The notes under the pieces: model-generated
What the model saw: only the letters and a program-made list of their open reading frames with translations
What the model was told of the DNA's origin: nothing
The model's database searches: none
Made by a program: the position numbers and the translations under genes
Shown here: positions 8,775 through 17,653 of the stretch, one piece after another
Layout: each line of letters begins with the position of its first letter
How positions within the stretch are numbered: the first letter of the stretch is position 1
Source: Verrucomicrobiales bacterium
Lineage (GTDB): Bacteria > Verrucomicrobiota > Verrucomicrobiia > Verrucomicrobiales > DEV007
DNA: 55,889 bases
Assembly: GCA_002726915.1 (NCBI GenBank)
Contig: PBSY01000078.1
Coordinates: 1 to 55,889 of the forward strand
Reading direction: 5' to 3'

Positions 8775-9806
8775 ATGGCATATCGGGTAGGCATCATAGG
8801 ATACGGATGGGCGGCAACTGCTCATGCCGATGCGATTAACGGCACTGGGAAGGGTGAGGTGGCAGCGGTCTTTTCATCGCGAAAGCTCGATGAAGAAGAG
8901 GTGTCGGCGGCGCATGGTAGTAGCATTACGACTTACACAGACCTCGATGTCATGCTGGCTTCTGAGGACTTGGATGTCGTTTCGATCACGAGTTATCCGA
9001 ACCAGCACCGGGAGCAGGCTGTGGCTGCCGCCAATGCCGGAAAGCACATCATTCTCGAAAAGCCGATGGCCCTTAATTGGGAAGATTGCAAAGCGATTCA
9101 CGACGCCGTTGTAGCTAACGGGGTTAAGGCCTGTGTATGCTTCGAATTGCGCTACATCAGTCAATTCCTAACCACCTCGCGACTCCTCGACGAGGGGTTA
9201 ATCGGCGACGTTCATTACGGGGAAATCGATTACTACCATGGAATTGGTCCTTGGTATGGCCAATATCGGTGGAATACAACTGCGGAAAATGGAGGCAGCA
9301 GCCTGCTCTCGGCCGGATGTCATGCCTTAGATGCTCTGTTGCTGTGCATGGGCAACGACGTGGAAGAAGTCAGTAGTTACGCGACGACCTCAAAGCATGA
9401 GATTTTTCAAAAATACGAGTACGCCACGACAACGGCATCTATTCTGAAGTTCACCAATGGATCTGTCGGCAAGGTCGCTTCAGTCATCGATTGCTTTCAG
9501 CCCTATTACTTTCACACTCATCTCGTCGGTAGCGAAGGTAGTCTGCTCGACAATAAGCTCTATTCGAACAATTTTGGACTCCGGGACAAGAAGTGGGCTG
9601 AACTGCCCATGGCGATGGCGGATTCGGGAGATGTCGCTGACCATCCTTATGAGGCTCAATTCCACGCGTTTTTCGACGCGTTGGTTAAAGGTGAGGATAT
9701 GCCCAGAACCAGCATTGGCGAGGCGCTGGAGACTTTCAGGGTCCTTTTTGCCTGCGACAAATCAGTGGCGGAAGGTCGACCGGTGAAAATCAGCGAAATC
9801 AACTGA
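8775..9806 (+). CDS. Gfo/Idh/MocA family NAD(P)-dependent oxidoreductase
   Basis: The protein has 343 residues. The N-terminal Rossmann fold shows VGIIGYGWAATAHADA (residues 5-20) and the family EKPMA motif near residue 95, where the lysine is catalytic. The C-terminal domain carries a GCHALDALLLCMG helix with the usual catalytic-type histidine. Such enzymes oxidise or reduce sugars, cyclitols or derivatives. No signal peptide is present, so it is cytoplasmic. It precedes the E1-beta gene by ~75 bases, with no obvious metabolic link. Substrate cannot be predicted. A second, only distantly similar member is encoded at 15586-16707. Confidence 0.9.
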   Translation: MAYRVGIIGYGWAATAHADAINGTGKGEVAAVFSSRKLDEEEVSAAHGSSITTYTDLDVMLASEDLDVVSITSYPNQHREQAVAAANAGKHIILEKPMALNWEDCKAIHDAVVANGVKACVCFELRYISQFLTTSRLLDEGLIGDVHYGEIDYYHGIGPWYGQYRWNTTAENGGSSLLSAGCHALDALLLCMGNDVEEVSSYATTSKHEIFQKYEYATTTASILKFTNGSVGKVASVIDCFQPYYFHTHLVGSEGSLLDNKLYSNNFGLRDKKWAELPMAMADSGDVADHPYEAQFHAFFDALVKGEDMPRTSIGEALETFRVLFACDKSVAEGRPVKISEIN

Positions 9807-9880
9807 GGACGAAAACTGATGTGATAAGCCGTTGAGGTGGTTGCGCACACGGGAAGTTGAGGCAAGAGTGCGGGCGATTC

Positions 9881-10846
9881 ATGGCTATCACCTACCTTGA
9901 GGCAATTCGCGAAGCCCAGGCCCGTGTACTGAAAGAACACGACAACGTCTACATCTACGGACAGGACGTGTCGGAGTTTGGTGGTGCCTTCAAAGCTACC
10001 AAGGGCTTGTCCGAAAAATTTCCGGGACGGGTGCTTGATTCTCCGATCAGTGAGGATGCTATGATCGGTTCAGCGGTTGGCGCTGCCATCGAAGGGATGC
10101 GCCCCATCATCGAGATGCAGTTTGCGGACTTTTCCTCGATCGCTTTCAACCAGATTGTGAACCAAGCGGCGACGCAGTTCTACAGAACTGGTGTTCCGTG
10201 TCCGATAACAGTGCGACTTCCGTCCGGCGGGACTGAAGGAAGCGGTCCATTCCACAGTCAAAGCCTCGAATCAATTTACTCCCACTATCCTGGTATCGTG
10301 GTGATGACTCCGGCGACAGTTGAAGATGCCTACACCATGCTCATTGAGGCAGTGGAGATTGATGATCCGGTCATCTTCTGTGAACACAAGTTTCTCTACT
10401 ATCACCTTAAAGCGGATGGTCTCCCCGAGGATAATCTCCCAGTCGGTAAAGCACGGTTGGCGCGGACCGGGCGACACGCGACCCTAGTGACTAACAGCGC
10501 CATGGTGCACGAGTGTCTTAGAGCGGCCAAGCAGCTCGAAGGCGAGGGTTACGAGCTTGAGATTGTTGATCTTAGAACGGTGAAGCCGATTGATACGGAT
10601 ACCATACTCGGATCAGTGGCCCGCACCGGAAGGATCCTAGCGGTTGGGGAAGGGTTTCCCTGGGGCGGGGTGACATCCGAGGTGATTTCGAGAGTTACAG
10701 CAGAGGGGTTTCATCTTCTGGACGCTCCGCCACAGAGACATAACTGCCGTGACACCCCGATTCCTTATCACCCGAATCTTTGGAAAGCGCATCGGCCCGC
10801 CGCCAACAGTATTGCGGATGCGGCCAGATCGCTGCTGCATCTATGA
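9881..10846 (+). CDS. 2-oxoacid dehydrogenase E1 component, beta subunit
   Basis: This is a 321-residue transketolase-like subunit from the ATG at 9881; a TTG at 9857 would add eight residues with no homology-like content. It begins MAITYLEAIREAQARVL and has the family signatures GQDVSEFGGAFKATKGL, SPISEDAMIGSAVGAAIEG and MQFADFSSIAFNQIVNQAA. The C-terminal domain has LEIVDLRTVKPIDTDTI. With an alpha subunit it forms the thiamine-diphosphate-dependent E1 of pyruvate or branched-chain 2-oxoacid dehydrogenase. No alpha subunit, E2 or E3 gene is adjacent, so the partner must be encoded elsewhere. It is followed by tRNA-fMet without a clear T-tract terminator. Confidence 0.9.
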   Translation: MAITYLEAIREAQARVLKEHDNVYIYGQDVSEFGGAFKATKGLSEKFPGRVLDSPISEDAMIGSAVGAAIEGMRPIIEMQFADFSSIAFNQIVNQAATQFYRTGVPCPITVRLPSGGTEGSGPFHSQSLESIYSHYPGIVVMTPATVEDAYTMLIEAVEIDDPVIFCEHKFLYYHLKADGLPEDNLPVGKARLARTGRHATLVTNSAMVHECLRAAKQLEGEGYELEIVDLRTVKPIDTDTILGSVARTGRILAVGEGFPWGGVTSEVISRVTAEGFHLLDAPPQRHNCRDTPIPYHPNLWKAHRPAANSIADAARSLLHL

Positions 10847-10921
10847 CAGTGGCAGCCAGAAACGTTTCAAATACGTCAAAAAACGGTTGCGATCATTATT
10901 AATTCGCCGACTGTCGCCTCC

Positions 10922-10937
10922 CCGTCGTTCGCGACGG
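10922..10937 (+). other. GC-rich hairpin with TTCG loop between E1-beta and tRNA-fMet
   Basis: CCGTCG (10922-10927) pairs perfectly with CGACGG (10932-10937) around a TTCG loop, eight bases before the tRNA. There is no T-tract. It may stabilise the E1-beta transcript end or mark processing of a joint transcript. Confidence 0.4.
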
Positions 10938-10945
10938 ATCTAGAC

Positions 10946-11019
<74 letters not shown>

Positions 11020-11028
11020 CTTATTTAA

Positions 11029-11063
11029 AGCCCTCTAGCTCATCGAGTTAGAGGGCTTTTTTA
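11029..11063 (+). terminator. Rho-independent terminator of tRNA-fMet
   Basis: A 13-bp stem with one G-T wobble (11029-11041 against 11045-11057) and a 3-nt loop is followed by a T-rich tract (11057-11062) just downstream of the tRNA. Confidence 0.9.
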
Positions 11064-11330
11064 TTTATTTCAACTTCCTTGCAACATCAGGACATCTCTC
11101 ATTTGTATCAAACCGCCATGATTGATTTGACTCAGTTAATGATAGGATGAGCCTGTCCGTGGCACTATTTTGATTCGGGGTTCGTGCGACTCTAGTGAGC
11201 TTTGTAAGGCTCGCGTATTCGTTCGCCAATAATGGGACTTAAGCTTTTTCTAAAAAAGGAAATTCAACTGGACTTGCCTATCGTGGTCGGACTGATCGTC
11301 TAGCCCTTTTGAAATCAATTCATAATTACG

Positions 11331-11750
11331 ATGAGCTACTTCAACCGCCTCCCGTTGTTTCTCATTTCGCTTACGGCTGCGCTTCTCTGCTGTCTTCACT
11401 CAGTTGCGTCCGATTCGAAGATCCGCTCCTATCAGGGGAGGACGCTCTACGAATGGGATGGACGTTACCTCTCCCAATATCAGGGCCGCCGCATCTACGA
11501 ATGGGACGGTCGTTACCTCTCCCAATACCAAGGTAGCCGAATATACCAGTGGGATGGACGTTACCTGTCCCAATATCAGGGGCGCCGCCTACTTGAAATT
11601 GACGAGAGAGGAGTCCGGGCTTACCAGGGGAATCGACTTTTTACCTGGGACGGCGAACACATCTCTCGCTATCAGGGGAAGCGTGTCCTCACGATAGAAG
11701 GCATCGTAGCGCACCCGGTGTTGGCTCTGCTTGTCGCGGGTAGGTTGTGA
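11331..11750 (+). CDS. Secreted protein of six 16-residue YQG/WDG repeats
   Basis: The protein has 139 residues. Residues 1-27 are a signal peptide with a hydrophobic core (LFLISLTAALLCCL). Residues 34-124 are six tandem 16-residue units starting at 34, 50, 66, 82, 98 and 114. Three early units read close to YQGRRIYEWDGRYLSQ, while units 4 and 6 have diverged. A hydrophobic tail ends in LALLVAGRL. The alternating aromatic/Gly pattern suggests short beta hairpins; it recalls four-fold 'beta flower' domains, but this resemblance is only visual. No catalytic residues are seen. The gene stands alone, with the tRNA-fMet terminator upstream and a convergent response regulator 69 bases downstream. 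Function unknown. Confidence 0.8.
   Translation: MSYFNRLPLFLISLTAALLCCLHSVASDSKIRSYQGRTLYEWDGRYLSQYQGRRIYEWDGRYLSQYQGSRIYQWDGRYLSQYQGRRLLEIDERGVRAYQGNRLFTWDGEHISRYQGKRVLTIEGIVAHPVLALLVAGRL
11430..11702 (+). repeat. Six tandem 48-bp coding repeats
   Basis: The 48-base period starts at 11430, 11478, 11526, 11574, 11622 and 11670. The first three units are nearly identical in DNA (for example GGACGTTACCT recurs), and the later ones are diverged, indicating expansion by duplication within the gene. Confidence 0.9.
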
Positions 11751-11819
11751 CCGATTTCATAGCCATGGGAGAAGTAGATCGGATCTATGGTTGCCCACAA
11801 AAGATCGCGGACGATCGAC

Positions 11820-12269
11820 TTATCCCGGAGCGATTAATAAGTCCTCGTTCAGCACACGGTCGAATTCGCAAGCGAGGCGTTCTGCCGTGTAGGGTTTGGG
11901 AAGAATACCGGCAAAGCCATGCTCAAGCACCGCGTCACGGGCAGGTTGTTCAAGGTAAGCACTGCTTACAATGATTTTTGCAGCTTCATGGATTTGCTTT
12001 ATCGCCTGCGTCGCTTCGAGGCCTGACATACCGCCTGGAAGAGCGAGGTCCATCACTACCAAAGAAAAGGGCTCACTGGCGGTGAGTGCTTCCCGATAGG
12101 CATCGATCGCTTCCATGCCACTACTAACGGGAGTGCTTGCGTAGCCGAGTTTGGTGGCGATTGAGGATGCGAGAACTTGTATCCTCGGCTCATCTTCGAC
12201 GATGAGAACGCTTTTCGATGCCGGGCCATCTGAGGTCGCGGGGACTGCTGGCGCAATGAGAGTTCGCAT
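11820..12269 (-). CDS. Single-domain response regulator (receiver only)
   Basis: The ATG at 12269 gives 149 residues; 40 upstream in-frame codons run through an A/T-rich region and look like non-coding leader. After a ~20-residue Ala/Pro-rich lead the receiver domain begins SVLIVEDEPRIQVLAS, with the acidic pair ED. The phosphoacceptor Asp lies in LVVMDLALPGG, the conserved Ser/Thr position in IIVSSAYLEQ, and the lysine in GILPKPYTAERL. No output domain follows, so it probably works CheY- or Spo0F-like with a kinase encoded elsewhere; hybrid histidine kinases commonly use such partners. The upstream leader is extremely AT-rich. Confidence 0.9.
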   Translation of the reverse strand: MRTLIAPAVPATSDGPASKSVLIVEDEPRIQVLASSIATKLGYASTPVSSGMEAIDAYREALTASEPFSLVVMDLALPGGMSGLEATQAIKQIHEAAKIIVSSAYLEQPARDAVLEHGFAGILPKPYTAERLACEFDRVLNEDLLIAPG

Positions 12270-12687
12270 ATTTTTAAAATTAAAAAAATTTATATAAAAA
12301 TAATAATTGGCTGTAAACCGGTTTTTTGCCCGTCCGGTTTTGTCATGTGACCTGGGCGCGACAGTGTGTTCCAGATGGTGCACCTTCAAAGCGCGTCGAT
12401 CCTGTCGATAGTCGCCAGTATGGCGGGATTAATGGGGCTTTAGTTGAGGCTTAAGCGGTGCTTAATATAACGTAAAAACACAAGACAGATACCTGACAGT
12501 AAGTAATTTACAAATAAAAAATAAGTGATTTAAAAGGAGTGGATTGCTAAGCGAGATCGTTTGAGTCTGAATGACTTGGATGGGTAGCACTTACCGGCGT
12601 GTGAGCCGTTCAATCCGAGCCTTCTTCTTTGTTGGTGCCACGTCTTTATGGTTTCGGTTGGCACGAGATTGCTTAAATTGAAGTGTG
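12270..12687. other. Intergenic region between divergent response regulator and rhomboid genes
   Basis: These 418 bases hold no credible coding sequence. Bases 12270-12310 are almost pure A/T and directly precede the response regulator ATG, so they probably contain its promoter. A second A-rich stretch lies at 12470-12535. No clear hairpin, tRNA or repeat was found. Confidence 0.5.
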
Positions 12688-13281
12688 ATGCTGTCTCCTT
12701 CTTCGCTCCCGTCAGACCGCCGGCGTGATCAGTTCTTTGTCGCGGTAAAAGAAAATTTTCTCCTTCTCTGTGGACTCGTTGCCTCGGCGTGGATTCTGGA
12801 GATTATGGATGTTTTTCTTTTCGGGTCACTCAATAGCTTCGGGATCGTCCCGAGAAGTCTTGCCGGTGTTTGGGGGATCTTCGCCGCTCCACTCCTACAT
12901 GCCGGATTTGACCATCTCATTTCCAATACGGTGCCTTTTTTTGTTCTGGGGAGTGTTGTCTTAATGGGAGGCAGGCGCATCTTTATTTTCGCCTCGCTGT
13001 TTATTGTCCTAATTGGAGGTGCGGCGGTCTGGATGCTGGGACCGGCAGGAACCGTTCATATTGGAGCGAGTTTACTGATATTCGGTTACCTCGGATTTCT
13101 CATTGCGCGAGGCCTCTTTGAGAGGTCGGTGTTTTGGGTTGTTGTCGGGGTCTTGATCCTGGTGTTCTACGGCGGGATGCTGCGTGGTATCTTTCCCACC
13201 GACCCCTACATTTCGTGGCAAGGACACCTTTTTGGATTTATAGCGGGGATTCTTGCTGCGAGGGTCATGTTTGCCAAATAG
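12688..13281 (+). CDS. Rhomboid family intramembrane serine protease
   Basis: The ATG at 12688 is preferred to the GTG at 12685, giving 197 residues. About six hydrophobic helices are visible. The signatures are HAGFDHLISNTVPFF (the conserved His/Asn helix), a GAS motif with the catalytic Ser in HIGASLLIFGYLGFL, and the catalytic His in WQGHLFGFIAGILAA. Rhomboids cleave transmembrane segments of membrane proteins; substrates here are unknown. The start is preceded by TTGAAGTGT, a weak ribosome site. It ends 55 bases before the convergent recQ gene. Confidence 0.85.
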   Translation: MLSPSSLPSDRRRDQFFVAVKENFLLLCGLVASAWILEIMDVFLFGSLNSFGIVPRSLAGVWGIFAAPLLHAGFDHLISNTVPFFVLGSVVLMGGRRIFIFASLFIVLIGGAAVWMLGPAGTVHIGASLLIFGYLGFLIARGLFERSVFWVVVGVLILVFYGGMLRGIFPTDPYISWQGHLFGFIAGILAARVMFAK

Positions 13282-13336
13282 TGGGAGAACCCGCCAATGA
13301 GTCAAGATTCTCGCTTCGGTCCGGCGAATGTAGTTC

Positions 13337-15481
13337 TTACGAATCGTGTTCGCGGATGGCGTCCATAAATGGTTCTAGGTAGCGCTTGGCTTTAACTTCA
13401 CCAATTCCTCGAATGCGAAGTGCCTGTTCTTCGGTCTTGGGGCGCAGCCGCGTGAGAAACTCGAGGACCTGGTTGCCAAAGATGACGTAGGCGGGTTTGC
13501 CTTCCTCCTTCGCGATCTTATTTCGAACTGTCTTGAGCGCTTCGAAAAGCGCGTCGTCGAACGCCAGCTCTTCAAGGTCAGGATGAGACAGAGGCGTCTT
13601 CGATTTGCTTTGGAGCTGGTCGCGGTCCGGCCAGGCGAGCTGAAAGTGGCGCTCACCGCGCATGACCTCGCTACCGCGGCGGGTGATTGTCAGAAGCGGG
13701 TAGGGGGTCTTTTTGATGGCAACGAGTCCGGCCCGTTCCATCTCTGACAAAAGCGCGAAAACGTAGGTGGAGCCGCAGTCCTTGAGGATACCGAAGGTGC
13801 TGAGTTCGTCGAGCCGCGCAGCTTTGAGATCCTGGGATGTTGAGCCTGTCAGCATTTGGACAATCTTACCTTTGCCAATACGAGGTTCCCAGTTGCCTCC
13901 GCCGTCGCGCCCGCAGGTGCGGGCAACGCCGGAAAGCGCTTTCCGCGCGATGACAAATTCCTCGTCATCCGGTTCCCGGCCATCACGCTCGCCGGATTCA
14001 TCGCAAATATCGCAGCTACCACAGGGAGTGGAGTCTGATTCACCGAAGTATTCGAGGATCCATTGCTGGCGGCAGACGTCCTGCTCGTAGCAGAATTTGA
14101 TCATGGCATCGAGCTTGTCCCGATCGCGCCGCTCTTTCTCATGCAGCGACTCGTTGTTGATCGCGAGATCGGAGTCTTTTAATTCAGGATCGACAAGTCG
14201 GGTCCCACGAGCGCGCTCACCGGGCATGTCATAACGCTCGAGGTAGCCGGAGCGAACCAGATGGCTTATGGCGCTGCTGACCTGCATCGTATTCTTCACA
14301 TTAATCTGATCAGCAAGATCACGGATGGGAATAGCAACCCCCTCGTTGGTGTTACCAGAAAGATGAAAGAGAGCGGTGTAGGTATCGAGAATGACTTCTG
14401 GCGTCGGGTTGCTGCCTTCAATAAAGAACTCTTGGGTTCGGGTATCGGCATAATTGAAGAGCAGTTCACAAACAGCAGGTTCCCCGTCGCGTCCAGCGCG
14501 GCCCGCTTCCTGATAGTAGGCCTCGATGCTGCCCGGTATATCAAAGTGAGCCACAAAACGGACGTCGGGCCGGTCAATTCCCATGCCAAAAGCGTTGGTG
14601 GCTACGACCACATCATAGCTGCGATCGAGAAAAACGTTTTGAGCCCATTCCCGGTCCTTGTCATCCATCCCGCCGTGGTAGGCGACTAGTTTCACGCCCA
14701 TGCCCGATAAAGAAGCGCTGACCTCTTCGACTCGCTTGCGAGTGGAGCAGTAGACGATTCCGGTGCGTTGGGATTCAATAAGCGATTTGAGCCGATTGTA
14801 TTTGGTCCGGTGATCTTCGCAGTGCAGCACTCGCAGACTCAGGTTGGGCCGTTCGAAGCCGCTAATGGAAACAAAGGGGTCGCGCAACTTAAGGACGTCG
14901 AGAATGTCTTGGCGAACAACCGGAGTCGCAGTGGCCGTGAACGCAGCCGTCTGAGGGTGGCCCAGTTCCTCAAGGGCTTCGGACAGGCGAATATAGTCGG
15001 GTCGAAAATCGTGCCCCCATTGGCTGAGACAGTGGGCTTCATCGACCGCAAAAAGGGCAATGGGCACTTGCTTGAGCGCTCCAATAAACTGACTACTGCG
15101 AAAACGTTCCGGCGCAATGTAGACGAGCTTGAATCGCCCTTCGGCGAGGTCGCGGATGCGGGCACTTTGCTCAGTGGAAGAGAGCGTACTGTTGATCATT
15201 GTTGCGGGAATGCCTTTTCGCTGCAGTCCGTCGACCTGATCTTTCATCAGAGCGATGAGCGGGCTGACCACCAGAGTGACGCCCTCCATAACCATTGCAG
15301 GGAGCTGGTAGCAGAGGGATTTACCTCCTCCTGTGGGCATCACGGCAAGGGTGTCTTGACCCGAAAGCAGAGCAGAGAGGACGGTTTCCTGACCGGGAAG
15401 AAATTCACCGAAACCGAAGTGATGCTCGAGCGCCTCGAGGGGGTCTCGGATCAATTGGGTATCAGCCGCGAGATTCGTCAT
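13337..15481 (-). CDS. recQ: ATP-dependent DNA helicase RecQ
   Basis: At 714 residues this is a full RecQ. The helicase core has Walker A MPTGGGKS (48-55), DEAH (147-150) followed by CLSQWGHDFRPDY, motif V/VI VATNAFGMGIDRPDVRFV and QEAGRAGRDG. A zinc-binding RQC region follows, with cysteines in CYEQDVCRQQW and CGSCDIC. The C-terminus is an HRDC domain (about 635-714) with RIRGIGEVKAKRY. RecQ unwinds 3'-5' in recombination and fork repair. The gene stands alone and diverges from the Gfo/Idh gene at 15586. Confidence 0.95.
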   Translation of the reverse strand: MTNLAADTQLIRDPLEALEHHFGFGEFLPGQETVLSALLSGQDTLAVMPTGGGKSLCYQLPAMVMEGVTLVVSPLIALMKDQVDGLQRKGIPATMINSTLSSTEQSARIRDLAEGRFKLVYIAPERFRSSQFIGALKQVPIALFAVDEAHCLSQWGHDFRPDYIRLSEALEELGHPQTAAFTATATPVVRQDILDVLKLRDPFVSISGFERPNLSLRVLHCEDHRTKYNRLKSLIESQRTGIVYCSTRKRVEEVSASLSGMGVKLVAYHGGMDDKDREWAQNVFLDRSYDVVVATNAFGMGIDRPDVRFVAHFDIPGSIEAYYQEAGRAGRDGEPAVCELLFNYADTRTQEFFIEGSNPTPEVILDTYTALFHLSGNTNEGVAIPIRDLADQINVKNTMQVSSAISHLVRSGYLERYDMPGERARGTRLVDPELKDSDLAINNESLHEKERRDRDKLDAMIKFCYEQDVCRQQWILEYFGESDSTPCGSCDICDESGERDGREPDDEEFVIARKALSGVARTCGRDGGGNWEPRIGKGKIVQMLTGSTSQDLKAARLDELSTFGILKDCGSTYVFALLSEMERAGLVAIKKTPYPLLTITRRGSEVMRGERHFQLAWPDRDQLQSKSKTPLSHPDLEELAFDDALFEALKTVRNKIAKEEGKPAYVIFGNQVLEFLTRLRPKTEEQALRIRGIGEVKAKRYLEPFMDAIREHDS

Positions 15482-15585
15482 ACAATGCTAGTGTGTTATT
15501 ATGAACAGTAATTTGGGTTTTGCATACGGAAAACGCTGAGAATTTTACTTTCACCTGATTCCGGTCAGGGGTATGCGAAGGGATC

Positions 15586-16707
15586 ATGAATGATCTGCAT
15601 ATTGCTATTCTCGGTCACCGGTTCATGGGGCGAGCTCACTCAAACGGGTGGAGCCAAACCACAAGGTTCTTTGATCCACCGTATCGACCGGTCCTGCAAG
15701 TGGCTTGTGGTCGGGACACCAAAGATCTTCAGAAGTTCGCTGATCGTTGGGGTTGGGCTGAGATTGAGACCGACTGGCACCGAGTGATAGAGCGTGATGA
15801 TATCGACGTGATTGATGTATCACTGCCGACTCACCTTCATGCTGAACCGTCTATCGCCGCTGCCAAGGCAGGGAAGCACGTCTTTTGCGAGAAACCCTTT
15901 TGTCGGACGGCGGATGAAGCTAAGGCCATGCTGGCCGCGGCTGAGAAGGCTGGGGTAGTGCATTACGTTAACCACAACTATCGACGTTGTCCTGCCGTTC
16001 ACCTTGCGAAAAAGATGATTGATAACGGAGAAATCGGAGAGATTCGCCATTGGCGTGGCGCTTACCAGCAAAGCTGGCTCAACAATCCCGATCATCCGCT
16101 CGACTGGAAACTCAAGAAAGCGACCGCCGGCGCCGGTCCATTATGGGACCTCGGGTCTCATGCCATCGACCTCGCTCATTTTCTCGTCGGTGACTTCGCG
16201 AAACTAATCTGCCATGGAAAGCAGTTCGTGAGTGAGCGAAAGATGGTGGAGGAACTTTCCCAAACTGGTGAGGTGGAGGTTGAATGCGCTGCGAACCTGA
16301 TGGGTGAATTCAAGAATGGAGCGGTCGCTACCATAGAGACAACCCGCTACGCGACCGGGCGTCGCAATCGTCATACCTTTGAAATCTATGGCACCAAGGG
16401 AGCAATCACCTGGGACATGGAGGAAATGAACCGACTCAAGTTTTTCAGTGAAGGAGATCCCGAAGACAAGCGCGGCTTTCGTGACATCATGGTCAATGAA
16501 CCCAGTCACGACTACGCTAATGCCTGGTGGCCTCCAGGGCACATCATTGGCTACGAGCATACTTTCGTGCACGCAGCAGCTGATTTCATGCAGGCCATTA
16601 AGGATGGCACGGGGATCAAGCCGGATTTCAATGACGGCTTAAAAATCATAACGGTGCTGGAAGCGGCCCTGCGGTCGATGGAGACAGGAGAATACGTCGA
16701 GTTTTAG
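15586..16707 (+). CDS. Gfo/Idh/MocA family oxidoreductase
   Basis: The protein has 373 residues and no export signal. The Rossmann motif is variant (IAILGHRFMGRAHSNGW), the catalytic lysine lies in CEKPFCRTADEA, and NHNYRRCPAVHLAKKMI resembles the myo-inositol-dehydrogenase-like group. GPLWDLGSHAIDLAHFLVG carries the second conserved His. Its early position before an amidase gene and a sugar ABC importer fits a sugar or cyclitol role, but the 35-base gap to the amidase and 150-base gap before the transporter do not prove co-transcription. Confidence 0.9.
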   Translation: MNDLHIAILGHRFMGRAHSNGWSQTTRFFDPPYRPVLQVACGRDTKDLQKFADRWGWAEIETDWHRVIERDDIDVIDVSLPTHLHAEPSIAAAKAGKHVFCEKPFCRTADEAKAMLAAAEKAGVVHYVNHNYRRCPAVHLAKKMIDNGEIGEIRHWRGAYQQSWLNNPDHPLDWKLKKATAGAGPLWDLGSHAIDLAHFLVGDFAKLICHGKQFVSERKMVEELSQTGEVEVECAANLMGEFKNGAVATIETTRYATGRRNRHTFEIYGTKGAITWDMEEMNRLKFFSEGDPEDKRGFRDIMVNEPSHDYANAWWPPGHIIGYEHTFVHAAADFMQAIKDGTGIKPDFNDGLKIITVLEAALRSMETGEYVEF

Positions 16708-16742
16708 AGAGGAGCAGCTCCATCATTTAATCCTTTTAGGTC

Positions 16743-17501
16743 ATGCGTGTGATTGGTTGCCAGTGGAACATAGCTTGGGAGAATCCCGCCGCAAATTATG
16801 AAAGGGTTGAGGAGTTGCTCGGCGAGGCCGGGCCCGCTGATCTCATCGTGTTGCCGGAAATGTTTAGCACCGGTTTTACGTTTGATGTGGACGTGGCCGC
16901 GGAGGCAGAACCATCGACCTCCGAAGTGTTTCTGAAAAAGTTAGCTGACCGGCATGAAGCTGCGGCTTTGGGCGGGCTTGTTAGGAAAAGCAGTGATGAA
17001 TCGGGCCGCAATGAACTTATTGTATTCGATCCATCTGGAGAAGAATTAGGGCGCTATCAAAAGAATCGCACTTTTTCTTACGCTGGCGAATCTCGTTTTT
17101 ATCGCAGAGGGAAAGAGGTAATGGTCTTCGATTGGCAGGATTGGAAAGTGGCACCTATGATCTGCTATGATCTTCGCTTTCCGGAGTTGTTTCGACGTGT
17201 GACGGCCAAGGGCGCCGAACTGATCGTCGTCATTGCGAACTGGCCGTCGGTGAGGTTGGATCACTGGCTGACTTTGCTGAAGGCGCGAGCGATTGAGAAT
17301 CTTGCTTACGTAGTTGGTGTGAATCGCTGTGGGAGTGATCCCAATCATCAATATCCGGGGCGGAGCGTGGTCATTGATCCGTGGGGCGAGGTAGTGGCCG
17401 ATGCAGGAAGTGAGGAGGGACTGGTTGACGTGAGGCTCGACCTCGAAAGTTTGCGAGCGTGTCGGGAGGAATTTCCGGTGTTGAAGGATCTTGATGTTTG
17501 A
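16743..17501 (+). CDS. Nitrilase-superfamily carbon-nitrogen hydrolase (omega-amidase-like)
   Basis: This 252-residue cytoplasmic enzyme shows the catalytic triad of the superfamily: Glu in IVLPEMFSTGF, Lys in GRYQKNRTFSYAGE, and Cys in PMICYDLRFPELFR. The PEMFSTGF stretch is characteristic of the YafV/omega-amidase group, which hydrolyses 2-oxoglutaramate or 2-oxosuccinamate. The pattern NWPSVRLDHWLTLLKARAIEN is also shared with that group. It lies 35 bases after the Gfo/Idh gene. Specific activity is inferred from motif resemblance only. Confidence 0.85.
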   Translation: MRVIGCQWNIAWENPAANYERVEELLGEAGPADLIVLPEMFSTGFTFDVDVAAEAEPSTSEVFLKKLADRHEAAALGGLVRKSSDESGRNELIVFDPSGEELGRYQKNRTFSYAGESRFYRRGKEVMVFDWQDWKVAPMICYDLRFPELFRRVTAKGAELIVVIANWPSVRLDHWLTLLKARAIENLAYVVGVNRCGSDPNHQYPGRSVVIDPWGEVVADAGSEEGLVDVRLDLESLRACREEFPVLKDLDV

Positions 17502-17653
17502 GGAAAAATAAGTCGCCAAGAGGTGATTGAGAAAAAATTTCAGATCAGAGACAGGCTTTTTTGAGGCAGGGGTGCAGGTGTTTTTAGATCAAAAGATATC
17601 ATTCTGGACAGTCTTGAGCTGGCAGGTCATCTTCGCTTTACATGATTCGGTAA

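Noticed and set aside
11430..11702. 48-bp tandem units as a CRISPR-like array
   Set aside because: Units are contiguous without unique spacers and encode an in-frame repeat protein with signal peptide.
12270..12389. 40-codon extension of the response regulator
   Set aside because: It translates an A/T-homopolymer leader into low-complexity sequence and is better explained as promoter/leader.
14261..15511. Long open frames on the plus strand inside recQ
   Set aside because: They are antisense shadows of a well-conserved helicase and show no recognisable domains.
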